NCBI GenBank assembly: GCA_038373865.1
Contig: JAXGGA010001110.1
Location: forward strand, 62,001-126,000
DNA: 64,000 nt
DNA from: Uloborus plumipes
Lineage: Eukaryota; Arthropoda; Arachnida; Araneae; Uloboridae
Reading direction: 5' to 3'
Below are positions 11,234-22,455 of this stretch, piece after piece. A program made the translations under genes and the position numbers. Within the stretch, counting starts at the first letter, position 1; each line of letters begins with the position of its first letter. The notes beneath the pieces are model-generated. The model worked only from the letters and a program-made list of their open reading frames with translations. It did not search any database and was not told the origin of the DNA.

Positions 11234-13601
11234 TAAATTAATATCACCAGAGATTCCCAATTATCGAAATCTTTGCCATAGCTCGAAGTAGCAAATCTGG
11301 CTCTATCCCCTCTCGGTGTGCTCCCACCACGGTAATCACTTTAACTTGCTCCTTCATAAAGGTAGTTTGATGTCTTCCTTTTTTTTATTTTACTTTTATT
11401 CTTTTTCCCTTTTTTCTCCACTTTTTTATATCCCCCCCCCCCCCCCCATTTTTCTTCCTTCGTTTTTCCTTTCATTATATGCTGAAGAAAATAAACAAGA
11501 TATCATTTACGAAATGCTTGCAGTGATAAATCTTTAACGATGTCTGAATACTTTTTTCGTTCCTTATATGCCAGTTTTGTTGGGCAGATTAACTCTCATT
11601 GATGGAACATAAGTCTAATCAATGATTTGACTTTTTTCGTCTAAACTAAGCTGTTTTTACATCAAGATATTTATTGCTGCATTTTGTAGCTTTTCCAAAC
11701 AGTGCGACATTTCGCGTATTGTTTATCTCGATATTAATCGAATTGTTTATCTTAGCATTAATAGAATGTCTTAATGTAGTATGTATTACTAAAGAGTAAA
11801 TAATAATGTGTGACTATATTATGTTATGTAGCTCAGCTGTCGTATTTTTGGAATTTCATTTAAAGACGAAAATAGCCCCAAAATTTTGAACTTCATTTGT
11901 TTTTGATATTTCTTGCTGAAAAGTATATTGTTTTTATCAAAGGATTTTTTTGTAATAGACTGTTATCTCATGTCTTAATGCTTCCCATTTTATATTGGAT
12001 GGAATTTAGTTTTTAAAGTAACGTTTTCTCTTTTAGTGAACGTCATACCATACCAGTATAAATGTGCAACTCTAGCTGAGAATAACCTTTCACCTTGAAT
12101 GAATGATATTCAAAAGGTAAGATTTTTCTGTTAAACTTAGGTGATGTGTGCAAGCGAAGTTGTAGGTATAAAAGAAATGAGTTCATTTTACTTTCAATAA
12201 AAAAACACTGACGAGGGCTTTCTACTTTTCATCAGTCAAACTCTGTGTGTCAACTACTGACGCTACTGACAGACGAGAAAAATTAAAGCATGTGCAGAAA
12301 GGCTTAAAGTTGGTTCATGTTAACGCGTTTGATTTATATATATCGCATCCTTGCAAGAAAAGTGACACAATTCGTAATTGGCTAATTCTACAGTAAAGTA
12401 AAAAGAAAACTGGTGGTTTCGTACGTACTGGTAGCCGTTACTAGTCTTTTGCAACGAATATTCATTAATATTTTTTAACGAAATATATGTGTTAAGAACT
12501 TAAGTTTTCTGTATAGTACTAATTTTTAGTTTGTCCCATGTTTAATGTATTTATATATTTAAATTTTAGTTTGACTGGTATCTCTATTAGCGCTACCTAG
12601 CGAGAACTTACAAAATTTCGGTTGTGACACTTTTTCATATAAAAGAACACTATGTGTTTATCTGTTTCAGAGAAAAATCAGAAACAGGATTTTTTGACTC
12701 TTGACAGTTTTCTTGTAATTATACGATATAGCTCGATTTCACATAAAAAAAATAAGGCCGGATCCTTTTTGGACCGCCCTCGTGTAGGCCACAATATGAA
12801 ATTATAGGTCACAATATATTGCATAATAGACTCTAATTTGCCTCTTAAATGCACAGACCCCACAAATTTTTTAGGCTCTGTTCTGTTGTTTTTTAAAGCT
12901 CCAAAATCATCAAACTTTTTTACTTAAATTGCAATTTCATATTGAGCTAACTCAAAAAATTGCAATAAGGTTGCTAATGTCCTTTCGGGTCTCCCTCTGC
13001 GAAATTCGCTACTGTAGTTGCTCTTTTTGGCCGCCCGCCAAATCACTCTACGGCGGGGGCTCCTCTTTTATAGCTTACCCATTTCCGCGTTTTATCTTTT
13101 TCTTAGCGAGATCTTTATGGGGGTTGTTTGTGTGTTGCATCCAATGATCGGAGTGATCATCTGCTTTTCCTACCGAATATTTTATGAGTTCGCTGTACGG
13201 CGTTAAATTGAGTTTACCATTGAGCTTACTACACTTAGTTATATTATCGTTTAAGGTGATGTACGTAGCTCTAATACGTTTTGTATTTTGGAAAACTATG
13301 AAATTTTGTTACATACGAAGTTATGTTGCATTAGTGTCGCTTAAGGTTATGTACTTATGTCTCTAATACGTTTCATATTTTTGACCAAATATGGAATGGA
13401 GACAAGACAAGTGTGAATAAGTGATAGATTATAAGCGCCATCATCCAGAGCCCGAATAATTGCAAGAGCTTCTCGGTTTGGTTTGCCCTGAATGACGTAC
13501 GTGCTTATTGATTTTTTGAAAGAAAATGCACAAAGTGATCGCATGATCTTGGTTACATTATGTTTACAATAATTTGCAATGAAACATACTGATTCAGCTG
13601 A
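11234..13601. other. AT-rich stretch with no recognised gene
   Basis: It contains a C16 run (11432-11447) and a diverged tandem duplication of about 92 bp, where CTCTAATACGTTT-type sequence occurs near 13268 and 13361. Short open frames at 12929-13206 and 13347-13625 are unsupported. A degenerate hammerhead-like string at 12205-12240 was rejected. Confidence 0.5.
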
Positions 13602-13788
13602 CAAGGGGACCTTACAGGTTGTCACTCACCGATTTTGATGAGTTTTATATATTATGTAGAGGGACCCACTCTAAGTATTTTAGCAAAAGGATATTCCCCA
13701 ATGCGCCTTAGTTTTCGAGATATAGCGATCCAAAGTTCAGCTCGAAGTTGTTATAGAGGTACGGTTGAGCAGTGGTCACAACAGCGGC

Positions 13789-13850
13789 CGTAGCCCAGTG
13801 AGCAAGGTCCCCCACTCCGACCGCTGGAGGTCAGGGGATCGAGTCCCATG
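13789..13850 (+). repeat. tRNA-like Pol III promoter block, left arm
   Basis: An A-box-like TAGCCCAGTGAGC (13791-13803) and a B-box-like GGGATCGAGTCCC (13835-13847) lie about 32 bp apart, as in tRNA genes and tRNA-derived SINEs. A functional tRNA is unlikely because no clean acceptor stem was found. Confidence 0.5.
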
Positions 13851-13992
13851 AATTAACATTAACAGTATTAAAAATTGAAAAAGTAGATTCCTTTTTTAAA
13901 CGAATAAATACATAAAATTAAAATGAATAATTAAACGATTTTACATTAACTATCGAATTTATTTCGATTTTAAAGAAAAAAAAATACGTCAC

Positions 13993-14056
13993 GGGATTCG
14001 ATCCCCAGACCTCCAGTGGTCGGAGTGGGGGACCTTGCTCATTGGGTTACGGCCAC
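13993..14056 (-). repeat. tRNA-like Pol III promoter block, right arm
   Basis: This is the mirror copy of the block at 13789-13850. The B-box-like part on the minus strand lies at 13993-14006 and the A-box-like part near 14041-14053. If both promoters worked, transcripts would run towards each other across the spacer. Confidence 0.5.
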
Positions 14057-14185
14057 TGTTGTGACCACTGCTCAACCGTACCTCTATAACAACTTCGAGC
14101 TGAACTTTGGATAGTTATATTTCAAAAACTAAGGCGAATTGGGGAATATCCTTTTGCTAAAATATTTAGAGTGGGTCCCTCTACA

Positions 14186-15416
14186 TCTATACATATAAAA
14201 ATGAATGTTGGTAAATTGTGTGTGTGTGTGTTCCCTAAGATCTCAGAAACTACCCGGGAGATTTGGCTGAAACTTTCACCGTTTGTTCCTTTTGGTACTG
14301 GGAAGGTTTAGAGACCAGTTTCAACAAATCCGATGAGTAGTTATTTTTTATTTCAATTTTAGACCTGATTCTGTCTTTGTAATTTCAATTTAAAACTATC
14401 GAGTATTTAGTGTATCAACTCAACTCTCTGGCAGATAGTTGGAATTGCTTGCTACCGTAAATTTGGCGATCTTTTAAATCGCGCCAAGAGCCCTCAATAA
14501 TGGAAGTTTTCTCAATAACTATCTCAAGTATAATGGATAAAAAAGGTATTTGATTAACAAATTAATCTTTTTTTAAAAACAAATGAGATTCAGTTTCATA
14601 TTTCGGAACTCCTTTAGATTTGTAGAGGCTTAGATCTCATTGTATAAATTGCGATATTGCAACGTTCTTTCTAAAGTGTATCATTTCGAAAAATGTATTT
14701 TGTTTTTGAAGTTAGGAAAGAAAACTTTCTTCTTCTTTTAAACTTTGGTAAGATTTCTGTTGGTTTCTGTGAGCAGCAAAATTGTTCTTATTTTTTCTTT
14801 TGGCTAATTTTTGTGCACCTGCCCTTCGGGTTGTATTCGAATGTCCCCAAGGGGGTGTTTTACCCTTTTATGGGGTAAATCAGTGTTAATTTCAATGCAG
14901 ACAAAAGTGATATGAATTGGCGCGACCACTTGCCAATATATCGCCAAGCGTTTGGTCGCCAATTGTTAGACGCCAATTTAGTGACATATCGCCAAGTTAG
15001 CGACAAATTTGGCGAAAAAATGTATTTTTTTTTTTTTAAATTTGGGTTTAATTGGGCGCTATTGGCGATATTTTGCGAAAAATCTACCGAATGATGTTAA
15101 ACGATGTTACCGAATGATATTTAGGAGATTAATCATCGTAAAACATTTTTTTGCATTGTTTTGTGGCAAACTAGGGATGTAAATGTTTGAATTGTTATCT
15201 TGCTCACTCCAAGTACTATTGTAGCACTAAAGGCATCTACTCAGAATTTTACGCGTAAAAAAAAGTAGTGTGGGGTCCATATCAGATTTTTATATCATAC
15301 TTTGATAGAATTATAGTTGAATTATAACTAAAATAGTGCTTTTTCTGCTATATCAATTATTTTCCAAATGAACTTTTAATTTTATACCACGGGCAAAGCC
15401 GTACGGGTACCGCTAG
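14186..15416 (+). mobile_element. non-autonomous Helitron inserted at A^T in a foldback arm
   Basis: It starts TCTATACATATAAAAATG and ends GGTACCGCTAG. A14185 and T15417 flank it, and there is no target duplication. Inside the 3' end is a short GC-rich hairpin (ACGGGC AAA GCCGT). Removing 14186-15416 rejoins CTCTACA to TAATATATAAA, matching the other foldback arm across the join. The 1231-bp interior has a (TG)n tract at 14218-14231 and repeated TCGCCAA words at 14939-15010. No Rep/helicase gene is present, so mobility would need a partner element. Confidence 0.9.
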
Positions 15417-15468
15417 TAATATATAAAACTCATCAAATAGGTGAGTGACAACCTGTAAGATCCCCTTG

Positions 15469-18400
15469 TGAGTCAAATTACATAAAATGTACAAAATTTG
15501 AAGAGTTAAAATAAAAATCTTTGACACTATATTTTTCCGAAAAATATTACATTTTCTTTCTGCAGAACTCAATAGTTAAAAACGAGAATAAATAAATTTA
15601 ACAATGGTAATTAACTTAGACAGAGAGGTAACGTTTTAGAAAAGTTTGCTGTGCAAAATTAATTTAACGAGCAATGACAAATAAATTTAGAAAAGGGACA
15701 AAGTTTCAAAATAGTTGATTTGCAGAATGAAATAAATGAACCCGGTAAAAAGTGAAGAAACAAATTTCCACTCGCCAATATTGGAGAAGGGAAGGAAAGT
15801 TTCCCTGTTAGAAAGCAATAGAGTACAGTTTTTGTTGTTGTCTTGTACTGTAAAGTAGTGCAATGGACTCAAACTAATCCGAAGGTGTCCACTACCCCAT
15901 TTCTCTAAAGATCTACGATTAAAGAGAAGAACAAATGAGAAAGAACCCTCGCAATTTACAAAGAATAACTCTTTTTTCAAAAGAAAAAATGGTCTTCTAT
16001 TCGATCCTTAATAACTCCTTAATTACACACCTTATCTATCTGATAAATTGGTTCAGTTAAACTTTAAACAACGCGTGAATGAGTTTTGTATTACGTGTTG
16101 ATGACTCACGGATGACGGTTCACGTTGAGCTAATTACTGTTCGCTAGTTATTATTTGTACGGCAAAAATTAGTTTGAACGAGAATAAGCGGAAACGTACA
16201 TTTCGCAACATTCGGCAGACAATAATTGTGTTTCTGACAATAATTCAATTACTGTGATCATTTCACATCATTACTGAAATGAAAAAGACATTAAACTATT
16301 AAGTTTGCACCATGTGGTCGATGTTACTAGTAATATCATTAAGAATGTTCAGAAACTTCTTAGCTTGATTATGTTTTGGTTGTTAGTACGGAAATATTCT
16401 TGGCTAGAAGTTATGGAGATGTTTACTAATTACGAGCAAAGAACTGTGAAATTTAATAATTGATTCAATTGAATATGAATTTGCTATTATTTCTTAGAAC
16501 TTGTATTTTGGGCTGAGTTTAGTTAGTAATAGTTAGAACGACATACTTTTACACATAGAGTGGTGTCTCATATTGTTAGACTTATTGCGGAAAATAGTTT
16601 GTTTACAGTTATTATTCAAAATGTCAATATAACTATATAAGTGATTACTTCAATCAGTTATTATTTATTAAATTAGAACGCATAAAATGAAATATTATGA
16701 GTAATTTTATTGCATTGTGGGGAAAAAAAGCATCTTTTTTTATCTAAAAAAATGTTTAATTTTGTGTGACGTTGTTTGCCTGCAACGAGAACCGTTATGC
16801 GGCTAAACGGGCAATCTGCCAAAGCTCAAGATGATTTTATTATTCTTTGGTTTTTAATTTTATTTTTAAGAAAGTTTATCTTAGTTGTCTTTACCATGTC
16901 TAACTGAGAAATATAGTTTAACTTACTTGAGTGTCAATTTTGCGAACAATCTTTTGCCAGTTTTGTCACGATTTATTGCTTGTCTATATCACCTGAAAAA
17001 AACTAGCTGAAAATTTTCTGATTGAATACATAGACACATATTCTCTGCGGCGAAAAAACTCGGCTTTCATTAGCATATCATTCGGTTTTCGAATACATGT
17101 GAGTGATATACTTTAAATGTATGAACAAGTGTATGCTTTAAATGAATCCATGACTTGCATTATACAAGAAATGTAACAGAAAAGGAGAAGTAGCATTTCC
17201 TTAAATCCAGTTCTCTGCTGAAACAGTGTCGTGATAAAGAAACGACATTTACAGGATGAATATGACTCGAAATTTTCGCTTCATTTCGGATACTTGCAAT
17301 TACGTTTTTATTTACGTATGTAAGAAATAGGGAAAGAAGAGTTTTAAAAAAATCTTTACAATAGTAATATTGTTTTGTTTTAACTCCTAGTTATAAAAAT
17401 GTGAACTGCCATATCTAGTTCAAGCCGATATCGATACTGTAAATGTTGTTTCTTAGTCATAATACTGCTACGGCAGGGAAGTGAAATTCTGTTTTTCGTT
17501 TTTCGGTTATATTTCTTGTACAGTGCATAGTTTATCGCATATTTAGTCGAGCATTTTCAGTTCAATTTTAAATTACGATTACTGACAAAAAATTAGTCAA
17601 AACTGCAACATTTGATCTGCTACATTTTCTTCCCACTTTAAATAACGGTACAATAGAAGAGTTGAATATTACGGTTGATTAATACGCTTATTTTTTATCC
17701 CCTGCAATCAACTAAGTTCATTAACTCATAAAAGAAACCATTCATAACCTTGAAAATTACAGGAGAGAATTTGCGTAATAGTGCAGACGCTGACTCTAAT
17801 GAGACTGAACGAATCCATTAAGGAGGATATGGAAGGCAAGGCGAAGGAGTATTTCGCAGTTTTCTTCAAATTGCGCAGTTTGTTTATTAATTTAACGCCT
17901 TTGGAACCGGTCGCTACGTGTTTTCAGTTCGTTATGTTATTAATACCCATACTTACCATTTCATTTTACTTTGTACGTCATGTAGGGGAAAACAAATGAA
18001 TCTTTAATATATTGATATTATAACTGTCTTCTTTCCTGCGTATGAAATCGTCTGAGCTAGAAAAGTTAGATTCTTCGTCCAAAAATTAAAATTTATTTGA
18101 TTTTTTTTAAATCAAGAAAATGTTTTTCTTGACTGGAAAATATGTGCACGTTGTTTTGTCTTTCTAAATTTTTATTTTCAAATTAACACGCGTGTAAATC
18201 TAACTACATTTTGCATTTGACCAAAATAAATAAATAAATAAATATAAATGCAACTCCAACATAACAGACAGACGCAGCAGTACATACAAAACAGCTTGCA
18301 AAGGGTAAAAATATGTTTTTTTTTCCACGAACTTTGTAACAAGCATGGCCTACTTCTACCAAGTGCAAATAAATTTTGAAGATTTCCCCCAAAAATATGT

Positions 18401-18734
18401 AAATAATATTATTTATATATTTTTCTCTGAAAATCTTCAAAATGTAGTTGTATTTATAAAAGTAGAGTTCACTTTCTTCAAAAAAAAAAAAAAAAAACCA
18501 TGCCACGAAACAAGAGTTTAACCTAATGGGCGTCTTTGTTGGCTGTTTTATGTAGCAATTGATGCTTTGTTTTCAAAACGGGACTGTCCAAAGTTGAAAC
18601 TTTTATGAAGAAAGATCAATTTGAATGTATTTTTCTTTGTTTATCTGTTCAAAAAAATGTTTTAATCTAAACCTATAATGTGGTGATGAAAGGATCAACT
18701 ATCACAAACGATTCTTTTTCTTTTTCTTTCATGC

Positions 18735-18737
<3 letters not shown>
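15469..18737. other. AT-rich stretch, no recognised gene
   Basis: No repeat family, tRNA or coding domain was recognised. The open frame at 17781-17999 has a hydrophobic C-terminal segment and no known motif. Its region is slightly less AT-rich than its surroundings, but nothing else supports a gene. Confidence 0.45.

Positions 18738-18776
<39 letters not shown>
18738..18776. repeat. A39 homopolymer
   Basis: An uninterrupted run of 39 A, preceded by a pyrimidine-rich stretch. It is the longest single-base run in the window. No polyadenylation signal or element end is obvious beside it. Confidence 0.95.
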
Positions 18777-18778
<2 letters not shown>

Positions 18779-19053
18779 CCAAGAGCAGTGGATTCGATGA
18801 AGACATTGCGTGTGCTATTATCACCGAAAATGGATTCGATAAAACCGTAATAATAATCGAAGAATCTTCTCATTTGAACATTCAACGAGGTGATATTCAT
18901 TTCTTCAGTTCGTGCTTCGGAAATGACTCCAAGACATTGAGCGGGATCGATATCGATAATTACATTCATTAGGTGGAGAATGGCCCTTCCCAGAGACAGA
19001 CTTAATTTTATTGAATGTGTGGCAAGGTGGGTTCGTTCGTAGTGATGTTTCAA
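18777..19053 (-). other. unrecognised open frame, possibly exon or conserved non-coding DNA
   Basis: Not recognised. The minus-strand frame is open for about 92 codons after an ATG at 19053 and then runs into the A39 tract as poly-Phe. The translated part is mixed in composition rather than low-complexity, with stretches such as IIDIDPAQCLGVISEA. The region is less AT-rich than its surroundings and carries no TIR. No clear splice acceptor lies upstream on that strand. A conserved regulatory block is an equally good reading. Confidence 0.2.
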
Positions 19054-19413
19054 TAGGATGCGAAGAGTAAGGAAATGTAGGATTTTTTAATGCTGTGAAA
19101 TGATGAGACGTTCTATAGCTTCAACTTCTTGAAGTATTTTTTTTTTTTTTTATGGACTAGGGCGAAAAAAAAAACTGTGAAAAAATGGATTTTTATATTT
19201 TTATTTTAAAAAATATACATTTTTTCCCCTTTCAAAAAATATTTAATATATGTGCTTCCAGTCAGCATGAATTGCTTACTAAGAAAGTTTTGAAATAAAA
19301 CAATAAATATATATGCAAGGTTGAAAACCTTTTACTTTTTTTCTCGAGGTATGTTCTTTAATGCTTAGGTGCATTTTAAAGAAATTCTACACTGCTAATC
19401 TCCGAAATGTATA

Positions 19414-19670
19414 CACTGCAAAAAATAAAATGTTGTTTTTACAATATAGCACAGCTAATTTTACAATATAAACTGTAAAATAGTTGATTTTTCAGTAATA
19501 AAGTGTAAAGATGTTAATTTCACAGTAATAAACTGTAAAATTGCACATTTTGCAGTAGTAAACTGTAAAGTTGCTAATTGATTGCTTATTATTGTGCATT
19601 TGAGAGCTTTAAATTAGAACCTTTACTTTCAGTATTATATTTCAAAAACAACATTTAATTTTTTGCAATG
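19414..19670. mobile_element. 257-bp TA-flanked MITE (Tc1/mariner type)
   Basis: The ends CACTGCAAAAAATAAAA and TTAATTTTTTGCAATG are imperfect inverted repeats with TA on each side (19412-19413 and 19671-19672). Inside are repeated ACAGTAATAAACTGTAAA motifs, the same as in the element at 7822-8694. There is no transposase. Confidence 0.82.
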
Positions 19671-19956
19671 TACTATGAGCAGCACATTTTAAAATTTGGC
19701 ACAATTGTCTACAGTTCACAAATGCTTTTATAGATTGTTTCCTTTAAATGGGCGCATCAAGGACAGGTTTTCTGAGTCGTCTCCTTGGAAACTTTAAGAG
19801 AAATAGTAGCGCCCCTCTTGTTTTTAGCCTACTTTCCCGTTAAAAATAAAAGAAAGACGAAAAAAGTATTAAAAGTAGCTTAATGCATCTAAAAAATATC
19901 GCCAAATCCAGAAAACATCGCCAAGTTAAAAAAATAAAAAATTAAAATGAATATCG

Positions 19957-20410
19957 AATAAAATAATTTTGGAAAAAAATAGAACCGACTTCAGTTGGAA
20001 ATTGCTCTAAAAAGTAAAAAATAATTGTTTTCTTTGAACACCATCGAAACTACTTTTAAACATAAGTTTTGAAGTCGGCGCAAAAACAATGTATAGAATC
20101 ATACGCAACTATAATTCAACTATATACATTTTAATGGATCCAGGTTCTTTAAAAGCATTCGCATACATTTCATTCATTACCACACATTCGTGTAATGGTA
20201 CAAATATTCTGCTTTTAATTTTCAATGGTTTCTCTGAAAAATGTTGGCAAAATATAGTTAAATATCATATGACCTATCGTTTTTGGGCCGACTTCAAAAC
20301 TTATGTTTAAAAGTAGTTTCGATGGTGTTCAAAGAAAACAATTATTTTTTACTTTTTAGAGCAATTTCCAACTAACGTCGGTTCTATTTTTTTCCAAAAT
20401 TATTTTATTT
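19957..20410. repeat. inverted repeat with about 115-bp arms
   Basis: The left arm (19957-20071) and right arm (20290-20410) share AACACCATCGAAACTACTTT, AGAGCAATTTCCAACT and ATTTTGGAAAAAAATAGAAC in opposite orientation around a spacer of about 220 bp. It sits at the left end of the insertion that breaks the 147-bp family copy. The right end of that insertion, near 21078, repeats GAAGTCGGTT as the complement of the left-end ACCGACTTC. Confidence 0.75.
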
Positions 20411-20706
20411 TATTCTTTTCAGTGTAATTGTACTTATGAAATAAAGTAATGTTTCCATTACGGAACTTCACCTAATTTTCTTAAGTAAATGCTCCATAAA
20501 ATAAACTGGAAAAAAAGGAAGAAACTATCAACGCTTCTAAAATTATAAACGATTGACACTAAAAAATAATCTTTGTTATTCTCTGGTATTTATTTGTGTA
20601 CTAGCTTAATAAAAGCCATTTAAATATCAACGGTTTGTCAACTAATTTATATTTCAAAGCAATTCTAGTTTCTCGTTGTTCATAAGATTTTAACACATAC
20701 TACGTA

Positions 20707-20730
20707 TAGAGCCGCTATATAGGGGCCTTA
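20707..20730. mobile_element. 24-bp micro-element: two MITE ends fused, with 8-bp TSD
   Basis: The 24 bp join the left terminus (TAGAGCCGCTATATA) and right terminus (TATATAGGGGCCTTA) of the MITE at 10928-11225, sharing their central TATATA. ACTACGTA flanks both sides (20699-20706 and 20731-20738). It looks like an element reduced to its termini with the target duplication kept. Confidence 0.7.
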
Positions 20731-21089
20731 ACTACGTACGTTACCGCTAATGAGTTTCATGTTAGATTTAGTTAAGCCTTGGTTCAAATTTTTCATAATG
20801 ATTACTATTAATATTGCTGTTGCGAGGCAAAAAATTTTTGCAACAATGGATTGAAAATTTAATCATTTAATGGGGAAATGACATGAAATTTACTGTTTTC
20901 CATAATAACTTTTTTCTAGTGAACAAATATCGTCATATGAGTACATGGTACCTAAGTTACACCATCTCCTATCGATTGAAAAAAAAATCGTCCAAATCGG
21001 TTCAGTAGATCTGATGTTATGTGCGAACAAACAAAAAAAAAAACATACGCTTTGAATTGATAACCTCCTCCTTTGTTGAAGTCGGTTAA

Positions 21090-21602
21090 AAATTTAAAAA
21101 TTTGAAAGTAGGGTATTGAGACGGGGAATTTGTGTGTCTGTCGGTCGGTCGGTCGGTCGGTCTGTCTGTCCCCCTAATAACTTTTGAATGAACATTCCGA
21201 TTTGGACAAATTTTTTTTGTTGGAAAGATCTCGGCGAGTACAGCTCATTCTCATATTTGATTTTTCGATTTGAACAATTTTTAGTTCAACTTTGAACCGT
21301 TCAAACAACCTGTCCCGCGATGCTAACTTTTGAATGAACAGTCCAATTTGAACAAACTTTTTTTTGTTCGAAAGATCTTTTCAAGGATACTTCATTCCCG
21401 TATCTACATTTTCGATTTGAACAATTTTTCGTTCAACATTGAACCGCTCAAGCAAGCTGTCACCCCTAATAACTTTTGAGTGAACAGTCCGATTTAAATG
21501 AACTTTTTTTTTGTTGAAAAGATCTCGGCGAGTACAGCTCATTCCCATATTTGATTTTTCGATCTGAACAATTTTTGGTTCAACTTTGAGCCGTTCAAAC
21601 AT
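21090..21602. repeat. three units of the ~147-bp tandem repeat
   Basis: After a (GTCG)n tract at 21139-21161, units start near 21173, 21310 and 21464. Each has TTTTGAATGAACA-type starts, GAAAGATCT, and GATTTGAACAATTTTT followed by GAACCGTTCAA. Two unit types alternate, CCCCTAATAAC starts and CGCGATGCTAAC starts, as in the longer array at 30.4 kb. Confidence 0.85.
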
Positions 21603-22455
21603 AAAAGTTCTAACATAAATGCTAATATCTTGAAAAGTTATATTCAGTGTATTTTCCCTTACGAAAAGTATAAAATGTAAACTTCTATAATGTAAAGTCC
21701 TCAGTTTAAAAAAAAAAACTTACATTTTAACTTTACGATGTTGTAAAGAGTAAGTTCCTCTAACGCTATAAAACGTTTCTTGTACATAAGCTTAGCGGTG
21801 ATGTGAATAATAGCTGCGCGTATCTGCCTGAAGTGGGAAATAAAATCGCTCTCAAACCTACGGAAAAGTGCATTTCTTGAATTAAAGTCGCTTTTTCCGA
21901 AAATTTACGTTCCCTTTTACGCGTTTTATTTAGGAGAATACGGGAATTCCTGGAGAGTTTTGGAACAGTTAATTAACATTTACGCTCTCAAAGCGTTTCG
22001 AAATGTTTGTTTGCTTAATAGAGATACTATTCGGATGAAATGCTATAATGTATTTCTAAGTCGCGAAATAAAGTGCTTTTCTTGTGTTTGTTAGTTTAAA
22101 AGGCTTTTTTAGTAGTTTGTTTTGCTTGAAGATTTTAAGTGTTTTATGAATGATACAAATCGTTGTAAGTTTACTTAGATAACATAGTTTTTATTGTTTG
22201 CGGTTGTATATTTACATACTTTTTAATTTAATTGCTACTTTTGTAAGAAATAGGCCAAAATTTTTTTTTTAAACACTGTAATGGCTTACAGGTAACGTAT
22301 ATATTTTTTGGATTTTGTTTGAAAATGTATTTTATTTTCTCTCTCTTTTGCTTCCTGAAAGATGTTTCCTCAATTGAGGAATAGTTAACATTGACTCTGA
22401 TCCATCAAATTTTAAACATTTGCTTGTTTAGTTGCGGTAGTCTCAGGATTTAATG
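21603..22455. other. AT-rich stretch, nothing recognised
   Basis: No mobile-element ends, tRNA or coding domain are visible between the 147-bp array and the polypyrimidine tract. Confidence 0.5.

Larger units (their letters stand above)
13602..15468. mobile_element. foldback element with tRNA-like inner ends, split by a Helitron
   Basis: The left arm is 13602-13847. The right arm is its reverse complement, in two parts: 13993-14185 and 15417-15468. The arms are about 245 bp and closely matched. The outer ends are CAAGGGGA and TCCCCTTG, with TGA on each side as a possible 3-bp target duplication. The inner end of each arm carries a tRNA-like block, so the two copies face each other across a 145-bp AT-rich spacer. 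The right arm is interrupted only by the Helitron. No transposase is present and the superfamily is not assigned. Confidence 0.87.
19827..21602. mobile_element. 147-bp-repeat family, copy 1, interrupted
   Basis: It begins TTAGCCTACTTTCCCG and carries ATCGCCAAG words. It is broken at about 19958-21090 by foreign sequence, then resumes with AAATTTGAAAGTAGGG, a GTCGGTC tract and three 147-bp units. The same order appears uninterrupted at 30157, which defines the break. The right end is not clear; homology fades after 21602. No coding capacity was recognised. Confidence 0.6.

Noticed and set aside
12205..12242. Hammerhead-like string on the minus strand (CTGATGA...GAAA...CGTC)
   Set aside because: There is no helix II and the sequences that should form helix I do not pair, so it is not a credible ribozyme.
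17781..17999. Open frame of 72 codons with a hydrophobic C-terminal part
   Set aside because: No domain, splice or homology support; its length is within chance expectation.
20089..20310. Open frame of 73 codons
   Set aside because: It lies in the spacer and arm of an inverted repeat within a transposon insertion.
21381..21602. Minus-strand frame with two repeated ERFNVE-type segments, as if a repeat protein
   Set aside because: The repeated peptide comes from the 147-bp tandem unit; other units have stops and there is no conserved start.
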